Shown here piece by piece: positions 1 to 6,061 of a stretch of 12,459 nt of DNA. The position numbers and the translations under genes were made by a program. The stretch's first letter is position 1. The number at the start of each line of letters is the position of its first letter. Source of the stretch: Chloroflexota bacterium (GTDB lineage Bacteria > Chloroflexota > Anaerolineae > JACRMK01); assembly GCA_016200765.1 (NCBI GenBank), contig JACQEC010000121.1, forward strand, positions 1 to 12,459, written 5' to 3'. Below the pieces are notes generated by a model, which made no database searches, had not been told where the DNA came from, and was given only the letters and a program-made list of their open reading frames with translations.

Positions 1-1493
1 CCGCGCGCCCGACGGCAGGCTTTGGCTATTTATACACGGCGGCGCGGCTGCTGCAACAGGGATTTGCGGTCAGCCGCTTTTACGACAACGCGTGGTTCGG
101 GGCGCGCGTGGGGGAATACGCGCCGGGGGTCTTTGATCTCTACAGCCCCAATCCGCCCACAGTGTCCCTGATTCTCCTGCCCCTCGCGGGTCTTGACTAC
201 GCCAGCGCACGGGGCATCTGGATGCTGTTCAACCTGATCTGTCTGAGCGGCATCGTAGGGGTGCTGGGCGCGGTCGGGGGCCACCGGCGCGGCGTGTGGG
301 TGCTGGCCTTCATCGCGCTGGCGCTGGCCTACCAGCCGCTCTATGCCGTCTTCCGCGACGCGCAGGTGTATGGGTTGTTGCTGGGACTGCTGGTCGCGGC
401 GTGGTATGGCTACCGGCGCCGGCGCGATGGTTGGCTGGGCGCGGCGCTGGGGTTGCTGTTGGTCTTTAAGCTTGCGGGTCTCTGGTTGTGGCCGCTGTTG
501 GTGGTGGAGCGGCGCTGGCGCGCGCTGGCATGGGGCGCGGCAACTGCGCTTGCAGTCTGCGTTGTTTCTCTGCCGTGGCTGGGTATCGAGGCCTGGCTGG
601 CCGGCTTCCGCGCGCTGGCCGAGTTGGGCGGCCAACCGTCGAACGCCGTGACGGCTTACCAGACCTTGATGAGCCTCACCCGCCACCTGACTACCTATGA
701 TGCGCAGTGGAACCCGTCGCCGTGGCTGGACTGGCCGGCCTTGGGTGCGTGGCTGTTTGGGTTGGGCTTCCTGATGATAACCGGCCTCAGCCTCTACCAA
801 GCGCACCGCTCGGGGGCGTCTAACCTGGCCTTTGCCGCTCTGGTTGCCGCCGGGGTTATCCTCAGCCCCTCATCGCTGGATTACCACTACCTGCTGATGC
901 TCCTGCCGATCGCGCTCCTGATCGCCGAATGGCAGAGACGGGTAACGCGCTTCAATTTTAGATTGGTGATTGATGATTTTAGATTGACAATCATAAATCA
1001 CACATCGAAAATCAACGCTCGCCACACGCCTGCTGTCGTTCAGCGCGCCGCTTCGACAGGCTCAGGGCGCACAGAGTTTATACCGGTTGTCCGCGGCGTC
1101 CTTCGCGCGCTCGCAGGTACGCCCGTTCGCGGTGAGTTTAACGCGCGCCGCCTCGCCCCTGCATTACTGCTGATCGCCATCGCGCTCATCGCCGCCGATT
1201 TGCCCTACCGCTCGCCGCGGCTGGCGGAGGGCGCGTGGGCGCTGTTGGCGTATCCGAAGCTGGCCGGCGCGATGCTCATCTGGGGACTGGCGGTGTGGCC
1301 GACGGGACGTTCCGCGTTGATGCAGTTCGGGAGGCCGACGGGACGTTGCGCGACGCGTTCCGCGTATGCCCCCGAACCGCCTTCGGCGGGCGGGCACAGT
1401 CCGCTTCGGGGGTGCGCGCAACTCGTGAGGAAAACGCATGAACGCGCAACGCGCCAACGCCCTAGCCCCTACCGACGCCGCCGACGCCTATGA
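1..1493 (+). CDS. GT87-like (DUF2029) integral-membrane glycosyltransferase, 5'-truncated by window
   Basis: The reading frame is open from base 3, so the true start lies upstream; an internal GTG at 108 is not the real start. The protein is a chain of hydrophobic helices. The first visible loop has the aromatic/proline stretch FDLYSPNPPTVSLILLPL, a layout typical of GT87 enzymes, which use polyprenyl-phosphate sugars on the outer face of the membrane. Two things are odd. About 65 residues encoded by 950-1145 are hydrophilic, repeat-derived and AT-rich at their start; they split two hydrophobic helices (LLMLLPIALLIAEW and LAPALLLIAIALIA). The last 60 or so residues, from base 1297, come from another repeat, contain no recognisable domain and end in an Arg run. 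The ORF overlaps the next gene by 56 bp, so the ancestral C-terminus was probably near 1300. Family assignment is moderately sure; sugar and acceptor are unknown. Confidence 0.72.
   Translation, partial: ARPTAGFGYLYTAARLLQQGFAVSRFYDNAWFGARVGEYAPGVFDLYSPNPPTVSLILLPLAGLDYASARGIWMLFNLICLSGIVGVLGAVGGHRRGVWVLAFIALALAYQPLYAVFRDAQVYGLLLGLLVAAWYGYRRRRDGWLGAALGLLLVFKLAGLWLWPLLVVERRWRALAWGAATALAVCVVSLPWLGIEAWLAGFRALAELGGQPSNAVTAYQTLMSLTRHLTTYDAQWNPSPWLDWPALGAWLFGLGFLMITGLSLYQAHRSGASNLAFAALVAAGVILSPSSLDYHYLLMLLPIALLIAEWQRRVTRFNFRLVIDDFRLTIINHTSKINARHTPAVVQRAASTGSGRTEFIPVVRGVLRALAGTPVRGEFNARRLAPALLLIAIALIAADLPYRSPRLAEGAWALLAYPKLAGAMLIWGLAVWPTGRSALMQFGRPTGRCATRSAYAPEPPSAGGHSPLRGCAQLVRKTHERATRQRPSPYRRRRRL
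950..1145. repeat. In-frame AT-rich repeat plus REP-like motif inside the GT87 gene
   Basis: Bases 950-1016 are strikingly AT-rich against a GC-rich background. They contain two exact copies of ATTTTAGATTG (955-965 and 976-986), 21 bp apart, followed by related AATCATAAATCA and GAAAATCAACG pieces. Next comes a CTTCGACAGGCTCAGGGCG motif (about 1052-1070), which resembles short intergenic repeats common in Chloroflexi and other phyla (recalled, not searched). The block preserves the reading frame and encodes a polar stretch between two membrane helices. Its exact borders cannot be fixed without homologues. Confidence 0.65.
1297..1347 (+). repeat. Direct repeat, 15 bp, period 36
   Basis: GGCCGACGGGACGTT occurs at 1297-1311 and again at 1333-1347. 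The 36-bp period equals 12 codons, so PTGR is repeated in the GT87 C-terminal tail. It marks the left part of the repeat-made 3' end of that gene. Confidence 0.8.
1361..1412. repeat. Nested stem-loop (palindromic repeat) at the GT87 3' end
   Basis: CCCCCGAA (1369-1376) pairs with TTCGGGGG (1405-1412), and inside lies the perfect hairpin CCGCC-TTC-GGCGG (1377-1389). The 16 bases at 1361-1376 recur as an exact reverse complement at 3762-3777. The element sits 25 bp before the methyltransferase start. It may influence mRNA folding or stability; there is no T-tract, so a terminator is unlikely. Confidence 0.7.
1431..1454 (+). repeat. 24-bp dispersed repeat, copy 1 (carries methyltransferase ATG)
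   Basis: An exact 24-base match to 3726-3749. It begins AAAACGCATGAACGCGC. In this copy its ATG (1438) is the best start of the methyltransferase, with the SD-like GTGAGG (1425-1430) just outside the repeat. Both copies are read in the same phase and encode MNAQRA. Confidence 0.85.
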
Positions 1494-2286
1494 CGCCATT
1501 GCAGACGACTATGATGCCTTGATGGAAGGCGAGCGGTGGATGCGCCAAAGGCTGTGGGCGCATTATCTAAGCGTCTTCCACCGCGGCGACCACGTGCTTG
1601 ACGTGTCGTGCGGAACCGGCATTGACACGCTCTTTCTGGCGGGTCAGGGCATCCGCATGACGGGCATTGATATCTCGCCGCGGATGATCGCGCAACTGCA
1701 GGCCAAGGCGGCGGGCGCGGTTACGGGCGAACCCATCACCACGCGGGTATTGGACACGACGGAACTGACGACTCTGTTGCCGGAGCGTTTCGACGGCATC
1801 ATCTCGGCCTTTGCCGGATTGAACATGCTGGCTGATCTTGGGGCCTTTGCCGCCGATGCTTCGCGCCTGTTGCGCCCGCAGGGCCGCCTGATCGTGCACA
1901 TGCTGAACCGCACAAGCCTGTGGGAATGGCTGGGGCTGATGGCGCGGGGGCGGGTGAGCGCGGCGCGCCAGTTGGCGCGGCAACGAGAGCGCGATTTTAC
2001 GATAGGCCCCCGAACTACGGTCAGCGGCGGGCAGAGGCGCGGGCGGGCTATCCGGCACACCCTGTTCCACGCCGATGAAGCGTACCGGCAGGCTTTCGCC
2101 CCGCACTTCCACCTGCGCCGGGCGTACAGTCTCGGCGCTCTGCGCCCGCCGCCCGGCACCCGCTTTGTCCCCGCCGGAGTGACCGCCCTGCTCGGCGCAC
2201 TGGAAGACCGGGTTCATGCGCGGCGGCCATTCCTCAAATGGGGCCGCTTCTATGTGCTGGATATGGAGAGAAGCGAACGTGGATAG
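1438..2286 (+). CDS. Class I SAM-dependent methyltransferase
   Basis: A 282-residue Rossmann-fold methyltransferase, probably cytoplasmic. SAM-binding motif I is VLDVSCGTG (residues 53-61). The acidic ribose-binding position is D78 in GIDISPRMI. RVLDTTEL (103-110) fits the adenine-contact region, followed by RFDGIISAFAGLNML (117-131) and the RLLRPQGRLIVHML strand (143-156). The N-terminal YDAIADDYDALME is typical of UbiE/BioC-like small-molecule methyltransferases. The ATG at 1438 is preceded by GTGAGG with a 7-nt spacer. It is the second gene of the glycan locus and overlaps its downstream neighbour by 8 bp, so a sugar or lipid-linked acceptor is a reasonable inference, but the substrate cannot be read from sequence. 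The first 9 residues or so come from the 24-bp repeat, so an older start may lie downstream. Confidence 0.88.
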   Translation: MNAQRANALAPTDAADAYDAIADDYDALMEGERWMRQRLWAHYLSVFHRGDHVLDVSCGTGIDTLFLAGQGIRMTGIDISPRMIAQLQAKAAGAVTGEPITTRVLDTTELTTLLPERFDGIISAFAGLNMLADLGAFAADASRLLRPQGRLIVHMLNRTSLWEWLGLMARGRVSAARQLARQRERDFTIGPRTTVSGGQRRGRAIRHTLFHADEAYRQAFAPHFHLRRAYSLGALRPPPGTRFVPAGVTALLGALEDRVHARRPFLKWGRFYVLDMERSERG

Positions 2287-3208
2287 ATTGCCCGGCGTCT
2301 ATCGGATTCCCGAGTACGCCGCAGTCGGACTGCGCCCGCCGCAAACGCAGGTGCAGGTCTGCCTCGAAGGGCTGGGAGCCGCGTTAGATGTCACGTTCAA
2401 CCATGTCGCGGTGGCCCTGCGCCCTTTCACGATTGGCCTCTGCCTGAACCCGCTCACGACGCGCGCCGAACTGGAGCGCGCGCGGCTCTCGCTGGTCTTT
2501 CGCGAAAGGTCGCCGCGCGAGCCGCAGATGGGCCGCATTGAACTGGCGGTCAAAGGCATGATACCGCTCGGCGCTCATTCCTTCTGGCTGTTTGAAACGA
2601 CGGATTCCGTCAACGACTGCTTGCCCGCGTGGCAGGTGCGGCTGAATGAATGGGCGCGCTGGTGGCGCGGCCGCAAGAGCCGCAACCCTTATAACTTTCG
2701 CATGATTGCCGCCGAGCGCCGGAGCATAGACGTTTTCTATGGCTGTCCGCGGCCGGTGGTGCTGGTCTCTACCGCGTTCGAGGACGCCAGCAACATCTTC
2801 CCGATGGACCTGATCGGGCCGGTTGACGCGCCGTATTTCCTGATGGCCCTGCGCAACACCAGCCCTTCTATCCGCTTGATGCAGGGCTCGCGGCGCATGT
2901 CGTTGAGCAGTGTGCCGCACACGCTTAGCCCGGTCGTCTATGATCTGGGCAAGCATCACCGCAAAGAGCGCATTGACTGGACCAGCCTGCCGTTCCGGGC
3001 GATGCCGTCGCCGCTGTGGGGCCTGCCGGTGCCGGAATCCGCGCTGGCCGTGCGCGATGTGCAGGTGGAGCAGTGGCAGGTTGTCGGCTCGCACACGCTG
3101 TTCGTCACAACCGTCGCGCGCGAGCAGACGATGGCCGACGCTCCGCACTTGTTCCATATCAGCGGGCTTTATCAGCAGTCCTTGGCGAGGCGAGGCCGGG
3201 CGCTTTGA
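2279..3208 (+). CDS. Flavin reductase-like (FMN split-barrel) domain protein with extra N-terminal region
   Basis: I choose the GTG at 2279 (309 aa): GGAGAG (2265-2270) precedes it with 8 nt spacing and the start overlaps the methyltransferase stop. The C-terminal half (about 147-300) resembles the flavin reductase-like domain: an opening PRPVVLVST strand, the FPMDLIGPV loop, TSPSIRLM, and the GSHTLFVTTV strand near the end, equivalent to the GDH.LF.G.V signature. Such domains bind FMN and either reduce flavin for a partner or catalyse a redox step. The first 145 or so residues are not part of that domain and I do not recognise them; they contain a Trp/Arg-rich stretch (LNEWARWWRGRK, 122-133). 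No membrane helix or signal peptide is evident. The gene overlaps the next by 4 bp (TTGA). Fold moderately sure, reaction unknown. Confidence 0.66.
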   Translation: MDRLPGVYRIPEYAAVGLRPPQTQVQVCLEGLGAALDVTFNHVAVALRPFTIGLCLNPLTTRAELERARLSLVFRERSPREPQMGRIELAVKGMIPLGAHSFWLFETTDSVNDCLPAWQVRLNEWARWWRGRKSRNPYNFRMIAAERRSIDVFYGCPRPVVLVSTAFEDASNIFPMDLIGPVDAPYFLMALRNTSPSIRLMQGSRRMSLSSVPHTLSPVVYDLGKHHRKERIDWTSLPFRAMPSPLWGLPVPESALAVRDVQVEQWQVVGSHTLFVTTVAREQTMADAPHLFHISGLYQQSLARRGRAL

Positions 3209-4344
3209 CGGTCGTTCACCCTGAAGGGGCGTGGGTTGTTCGCGGCTACCAGCCGGGCGACGAACGCGCCATCATCGCGCTGTTTGAGCGCGTTTATGGC
3301 CGCGTCATCAGCGAGGCGCATTGGCGTTGGAAACTCAAGACACTGCCCTCACCGGTGGAAAACGTCTGGTTGGCTTTTCATGACGACCAACTGATTTTTC
3401 ACTACGCGGGCATCCCGACCGTGTATCAGGCACTCGACGACGAGCGATCCGTCATGGTCGGCGTGGATACCATGACCGCGCCGGAGTTCCAGCGCCGCGG
3501 CCTGCTGACGCAGGTCGGGCGGCAGGTGTACGACCGGTGGCGCGCGGCGGGCGTGGCGTTTGTGCTTGGCTTGCCCAACGAGCGTTGGGGCTCGCGGGCG
3601 GGGGCGCTGGGCTGGGTCGAGTTGTTCACCTTGCAATGGCTGGTGCATCCCCTGCGGCTAGAGGCTGTGGTTGGGCGCGTTGCGCGTGAGCGCTTGAGCG
3701 CGCCGGCGTGGTTCGTTAGGTTGTCAAAACGCATGAACGCGCAACGCGCTCACCCCCGCAGTTCGGGGGCATACGCGCCGGTGAGCCGCCTCTGGAACGC
3801 TTATTGGGATCGGTCTGTCTCATCTGACGCGCGTGACGCGGGCGTGCAGGTGCGGGCGGTGACGCGCGCAGGGCCGGAGTTCGATCAACTGTGGCAGGTT
3901 TGCCGTTCGGAAGCCGCGCTCTCGGTTGTGCGCGATAGCGCGTGGGTCAATTGGCGCTACTTGAGCGCGCCCTCGCTCCCCTATCACGTGTTGCTGGCCG
4001 AGCGCGCCGAGCAGGCGGTTGGCTATCTGGCGTACCGCGTGCAAGACGAGGGAGGGCGGAAGGTCGGAGCCATCGCCGAACTCTTCACGAAGCAGGCCGA
4101 TGCGGGCGCGCGCGGCGCACTGCTTCGTCACGCGCTTGAGCAATTCCAAGCCGCGGGTGTGGAGCAGGCCGTCACGCTGGCGGTGCCGGGCACGGCGGCG
4201 TGGCGGGCGTGGCGGCGCGCCGGTTTCTTCGGTGGCCGGTCGTTCAGTGTGCAGATCGTTCCGCTGGACGAAAACTTGCCGATGGCGGTCTTGCGCGACC
4301 CGCGACAGTGGCGCATGAGCGGGGGCGACTTTGACATCATCTAG
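3205..4344 (+). CDS. Two-domain GNAT-family N-acetyltransferase
   Basis: The TTG at 3205 overlaps the upstream TGA (TTGA), which sets a 379-residue product; longer in-frame starts upstream would lie inside the previous gene. The first GNAT domain spans about residues 10-150, with VVRGYQPGDERAIIALFERV at its front, AHWRWKL, and the acetyl-CoA-binding motif A region VGVDTMTAPEFQRRGLLTQV (QRRGLL at 96-101). The second half repeats the layout: WVNWRYLSAPSLPYHVLLAE, GYLAYRVQDEG, a GAIAEL strand and a C-terminal AWRAWRRAGFF, so it is probably a GNAT duplication lacking a clear motif A. Residues 175-192, in the linker, are encoded by the dispersed repeat and its hairpin. Enzymes of this kind acetylate amino groups of sugars, lipids or peptides. 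Coupling to the methyltransferase and deacetylase suggests a role in glycan modification. The acceptor is unknown. Confidence 0.78.
   Translation: MTVVHPEGAWVVRGYQPGDERAIIALFERVYGRVISEAHWRWKLKTLPSPVENVWLAFHDDQLIFHYAGIPTVYQALDDERSVMVGVDTMTAPEFQRRGLLTQVGRQVYDRWRAAGVAFVLGLPNERWGSRAGALGWVELFTLQWLVHPLRLEAVVGRVARERLSAPAWFVRLSKRMNAQRAHPRSSGAYAPVSRLWNAYWDRSVSSDARDAGVQVRAVTRAGPEFDQLWQVCRSEAALSVVRDSAWVNWRYLSAPSLPYHVLLAERAEQAVGYLAYRVQDEGGRKVGAIAELFTKQADAGARGALLRHALEQFQAAGVEQAVTLAVPGTAAWRAWRRAGFFGGRSFSVQIVPLDENLPMAVLRDPRQWRMSGGDFDII
3726..3777 (+). repeat. Dispersed repeat copy 2 with hairpin, in frame in the GNAT linker
   Basis: Bases 3726-3749 are identical to 1431-1454, and 3762-3777 are the exact reverse complement of 1361-1376. 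Between them CCCCCG-CAGTT-CGGGGG forms a 6-bp stem hairpin. The order and orientation of the parts differ from copy 1, so this is a rearranged or minimal member of the same family. It encodes KRMNAQRAHPRSSGAYAP and keeps the frame open. Confidence 0.8.
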
Positions 4345-5212
4345 TCGCAAGGTCAAGGACGCGCTCTTGCGGCTGGCGGAAGAGGTGTGGGCGCTGGGCT
4401 TTACCATCGCAGGGCGCGCGGCGCGGCCCCGCGTCGAGCGGTGGTCATCGGCGGGAGGCCAGCGCGCGCTGGTCATCGCGCCGCATCCTGACGATGAAGC
4501 GATTGGCTGTGCCGGGGCGATTGTTCGGCACAAGCAGTGCGGCGACGAGGTGGGCGTTGTCTTCGTGAGCGATGGACGCCGCTCGCGGGCGCTGGGGCTG
4601 GGCGCTGATGAGATGGCGCGGCGGCGGCGGGAAGAGGCGGCGCGCGGGGCGCGTGTGTTGGGGGTGGATTGGTTTGAGTGGCTGGGACTGCGCGAAGGTG
4701 AATGGGACCCGGCGCAATTGGACGCGCCGCTGATGCCGCTCCTGCGCCGCTTTGCCCCGCAGGTGATTTACGCGCCCTCGCGCATAGACTTTCACCCAGA
4801 GCATCGGCGGGTTGCTCACGCGCTGGCGCGGCTGCTGGATGCAGGGCAGGTCGCACCTGCTCTGGTGCGTGTGGTTCAGGTACAGGTGCCGCTGACGCCG
4901 GTGCTGACGAACCTCATCCTCGACAGCACGGCGATCACGCCGTCGCTGACCGATGTCCTGAAAGAATACCCCACCCAGCGAGCCAGCCTCGGCGCGGCGC
5001 ACCGGCTCCGGCGGTACGCCGCGTGCTATTACGGAGCGGGGAAGTCCATTGAGGAGTTCTGGCAACTGTCTGCCCGCGAATATGCGCGCCTGCATCAGGC
5101 CGACCCGCAAGGTTGGACGGGCGGTCGCTTTCGCAGTCTGCGCCAGCGCTCGTTTAGCGACCCGTTGGCTTATCTGATCGGCTGGCGCGAGCGGAAGCGG
5201 CTGAAGTCCTAG
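4331..5212 (+). CDS. PIG-L/LmbE-family zinc-dependent N-deacetylase
   Basis: Residues 52-56 are HPDDE, the first zinc-ligand and catalytic-Asp motif of PIG-L/LmbE/MshB enzymes. IDFHPEHRRVAHAL (152-165) provides the second His cluster (H155, H158). The helix RRRREEAARGARVLGV (97-112) is also typical. The family hydrolyses the N-acetyl group of GlcNAc-type sugars or related conjugates. The 293-residue product begins at TTG 4331, 14 bp inside the GNAT gene, behind GGGGGCG; the frame is closed further upstream, and the GTG near 4386 is a weaker alternative. About 40 N-terminal residues precede the domain. It closes the four-gene coupled set; with an acetyltransferase immediately upstream, an acetyl/deacetyl pair on one sugar is an attractive inference. 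The exact substrate is unknown. Confidence 0.88.
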   Translation: MTSSSRKVKDALLRLAEEVWALGFTIAGRAARPRVERWSSAGGQRALVIAPHPDDEAIGCAGAIVRHKQCGDEVGVVFVSDGRRSRALGLGADEMARRRREEAARGARVLGVDWFEWLGLREGEWDPAQLDAPLMPLLRRFAPQVIYAPSRIDFHPEHRRVAHALARLLDAGQVAPALVRVVQVQVPLTPVLTNLILDSTAITPSLTDVLKEYPTQRASLGAAHRLRRYAACYYGAGKSIEEFWQLSAREYARLHQADPQGWTGGRFRSLRQRSFSDPLAYLIGWRERKRLKS

Positions 5213-5242
5213 CCAAGACGGTTATGTTTACCGTGCCAGTAA

Positions 5243-5251
5243 TGCTATAAT
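5243..5251 (+). promoter_or_regulatory. Extended -10 promoter (TGCTATAAT)
   Basis: TATAAT at 5246-5251 is a perfect -10, preceded by TG at 5243-5244 (extended -10). No good -35 lies at 16-18 bp; TTTACC (5227-5232) is too close. The expected start of transcription is about 5258, giving a leader of roughly 155-160 nt before the GTG at 5417. Confidence 0.6.
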
Positions 5252-5257
5252 TTCGGC

Positions 5258-5416
5258 GCTTGCCCATTTGGTATAGCGAGGGGAGCAATCCTCTGCCGCA
5301 AACCGAGAAGGTTGCTTCGCCAACAACGCCCACCATGACCAACTGCATAACCGCCAAGGGCAGACAACGGGCAAACCTACCCAGCAGGCGATTAGGTATA
5401 GATTGGAGGAGCTCCG
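5258..5416 (+). promoter_or_regulatory. Untranslated leader with hairpins upstream of CopD-like gene
   Basis: This gene-free stretch can form GAGG..CCTC (5278-5293) and GCAAACC-GAGAA-GGTTGC (about 5298-5315) hairpins, plus possible GGG..CCC pairing near 5369-5383. GGTATAG occurs near both ends. It ends with GGAGGAG (5405-5411), 5 nt before the GTG start. I could not match it to a riboswitch class I know; whether it is regulatory is open. Confidence 0.35.
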
Positions 5417-6016
5417 GTGAAAACTCATCGTTTTGCGTCGCACAGTCCCGAGGAGATGCGCCGACTTTCTAACCTGGGACATTGGGTAGAAGGTCTCTTG
5501 ATGGCGGCCGTCGCCGTGTTGGCCCTGCTGAATCAATTCGGCCTCGGCTGGGCGGCAACAGCCTGGCCGCTTTTGCTATTGGCCGCAGGCGCGCTCCTGC
5601 TGATCTTTATCTATCCACGCCATCCCGTCGCCGATTGGTCGGCGATCTGGAACGATCCCCAGCAACGTCAGCATACGCTGATCGCGGTAGCCATCGCATG
5701 GGCGGGCGCGCTAGAACTCATCGGTTGGCGTTTTGGATGGCCGCTGGCCGCCATGCTTGTTGGCGTTCTCTTCCTTAGCCATACACAGCACGGCACAGGT
5801 CATGCCATGAGCCGGGCGGTGCTCCTCCATCGTCGGCTGGGTCTCACGGTGATCATGGGCGCGGCGCTCAGAGCGGCCGAGATCATCACGGGCGCAGAAC
5901 TTTTGGCGTGGCTCTGGCCGCTCGCCCTGCTCGCCGCCGCCGCGCAACTGATCATCTACCACGAACCTGAAGGCGCATTCGAGAGCGCGGATATGCACAT
6001 GGGATCCCACTCATAG
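5417..6016 (+). CDS. CopD-like His-rich multi-helix membrane protein (putative)
   Basis: A 199-residue membrane protein started at GTG 5417 by a strong SD (GGAGGAG, 5-nt spacer). About six hydrophobic segments can be seen (near 23-41, 47-66, 86-104, 107-121, 139-158, 162-181). Conserved-looking polar residues lie at the helix ends: GHWVEG (21-26), QRQH (83-86), E100, SHTQHGTGH (121-129), LHRR (137-140), R152/E155, YHEPEGAFE (181-189) and a C-terminal HMGSHS. This spacing of H, R and E resembles the CopD/PcoD copper-resistance membrane domain as I recall it, and the His content fits metal handling; both are inferences. It has its own promoter and is not overlapped by either neighbour, so it need not belong to the glycan pathway that surrounds it. 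Confidence 0.5.
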   Translation: MKTHRFASHSPEEMRRLSNLGHWVEGLLMAAVAVLALLNQFGLGWAATAWPLLLLAAGALLLIFIYPRHPVADWSAIWNDPQQRQHTLIAVAIAWAGALELIGWRFGWPLAAMLVGVLFLSHTQHGTGHAMSRAVLLHRRLGLTVIMGAALRAAEIITGAELLAWLWPLALLAAAAQLIIYHEPEGAFESADMHMGSHS

Positions 6017-6026
6017 GGGATAAATT

Positions 6027-6056
6027 GGTCAAGAACCCTGTTTGCGCTTTTTGACC
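6027..6056. other. Imperfect inverted repeat (GGTCAAGAA / TTTTTGACC)
   Basis: A 9-bp stem with one G-T pair and a 12-base loop lies between the CopD-like stop and the GT39 start. A third GGTCAA follows at 6070-6075. No U-tract follows the stem, so it is a weak terminator candidate or an operator-like site. Confidence 0.3.
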
Positions 6057-6061
6057 TGCGT

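Noticed and set aside
30..806. Long minus-strand frame of 258 codons opposite the GT87 gene
   Set aside because: Composition is Arg/Gln/Pro-rich with no domain; it mirrors the high-GC codon use of the convincing plus-strand membrane protein.
2384..3157. Long minus-strand frame opposite the flavin-reductase-like gene
   Set aside because: Low-complexity basic sequence and no SD; the plus strand has a coupled start and recognisable fold.
3820..4533. Minus-strand frame spanning the GNAT and PIG-L junction
   Set aside because: It crosses two well-supported plus-strand genes and shows no motif.
5258..5416. Leader as a known riboswitch (yybP-ykoY, ZTP, c-di-GMP or c-di-AMP type), prompted by GGGGAGC and GGGCAAACC pieces
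   Set aside because: Only short fragments resemble these classes; the other conserved blocks and stems of each are missing.
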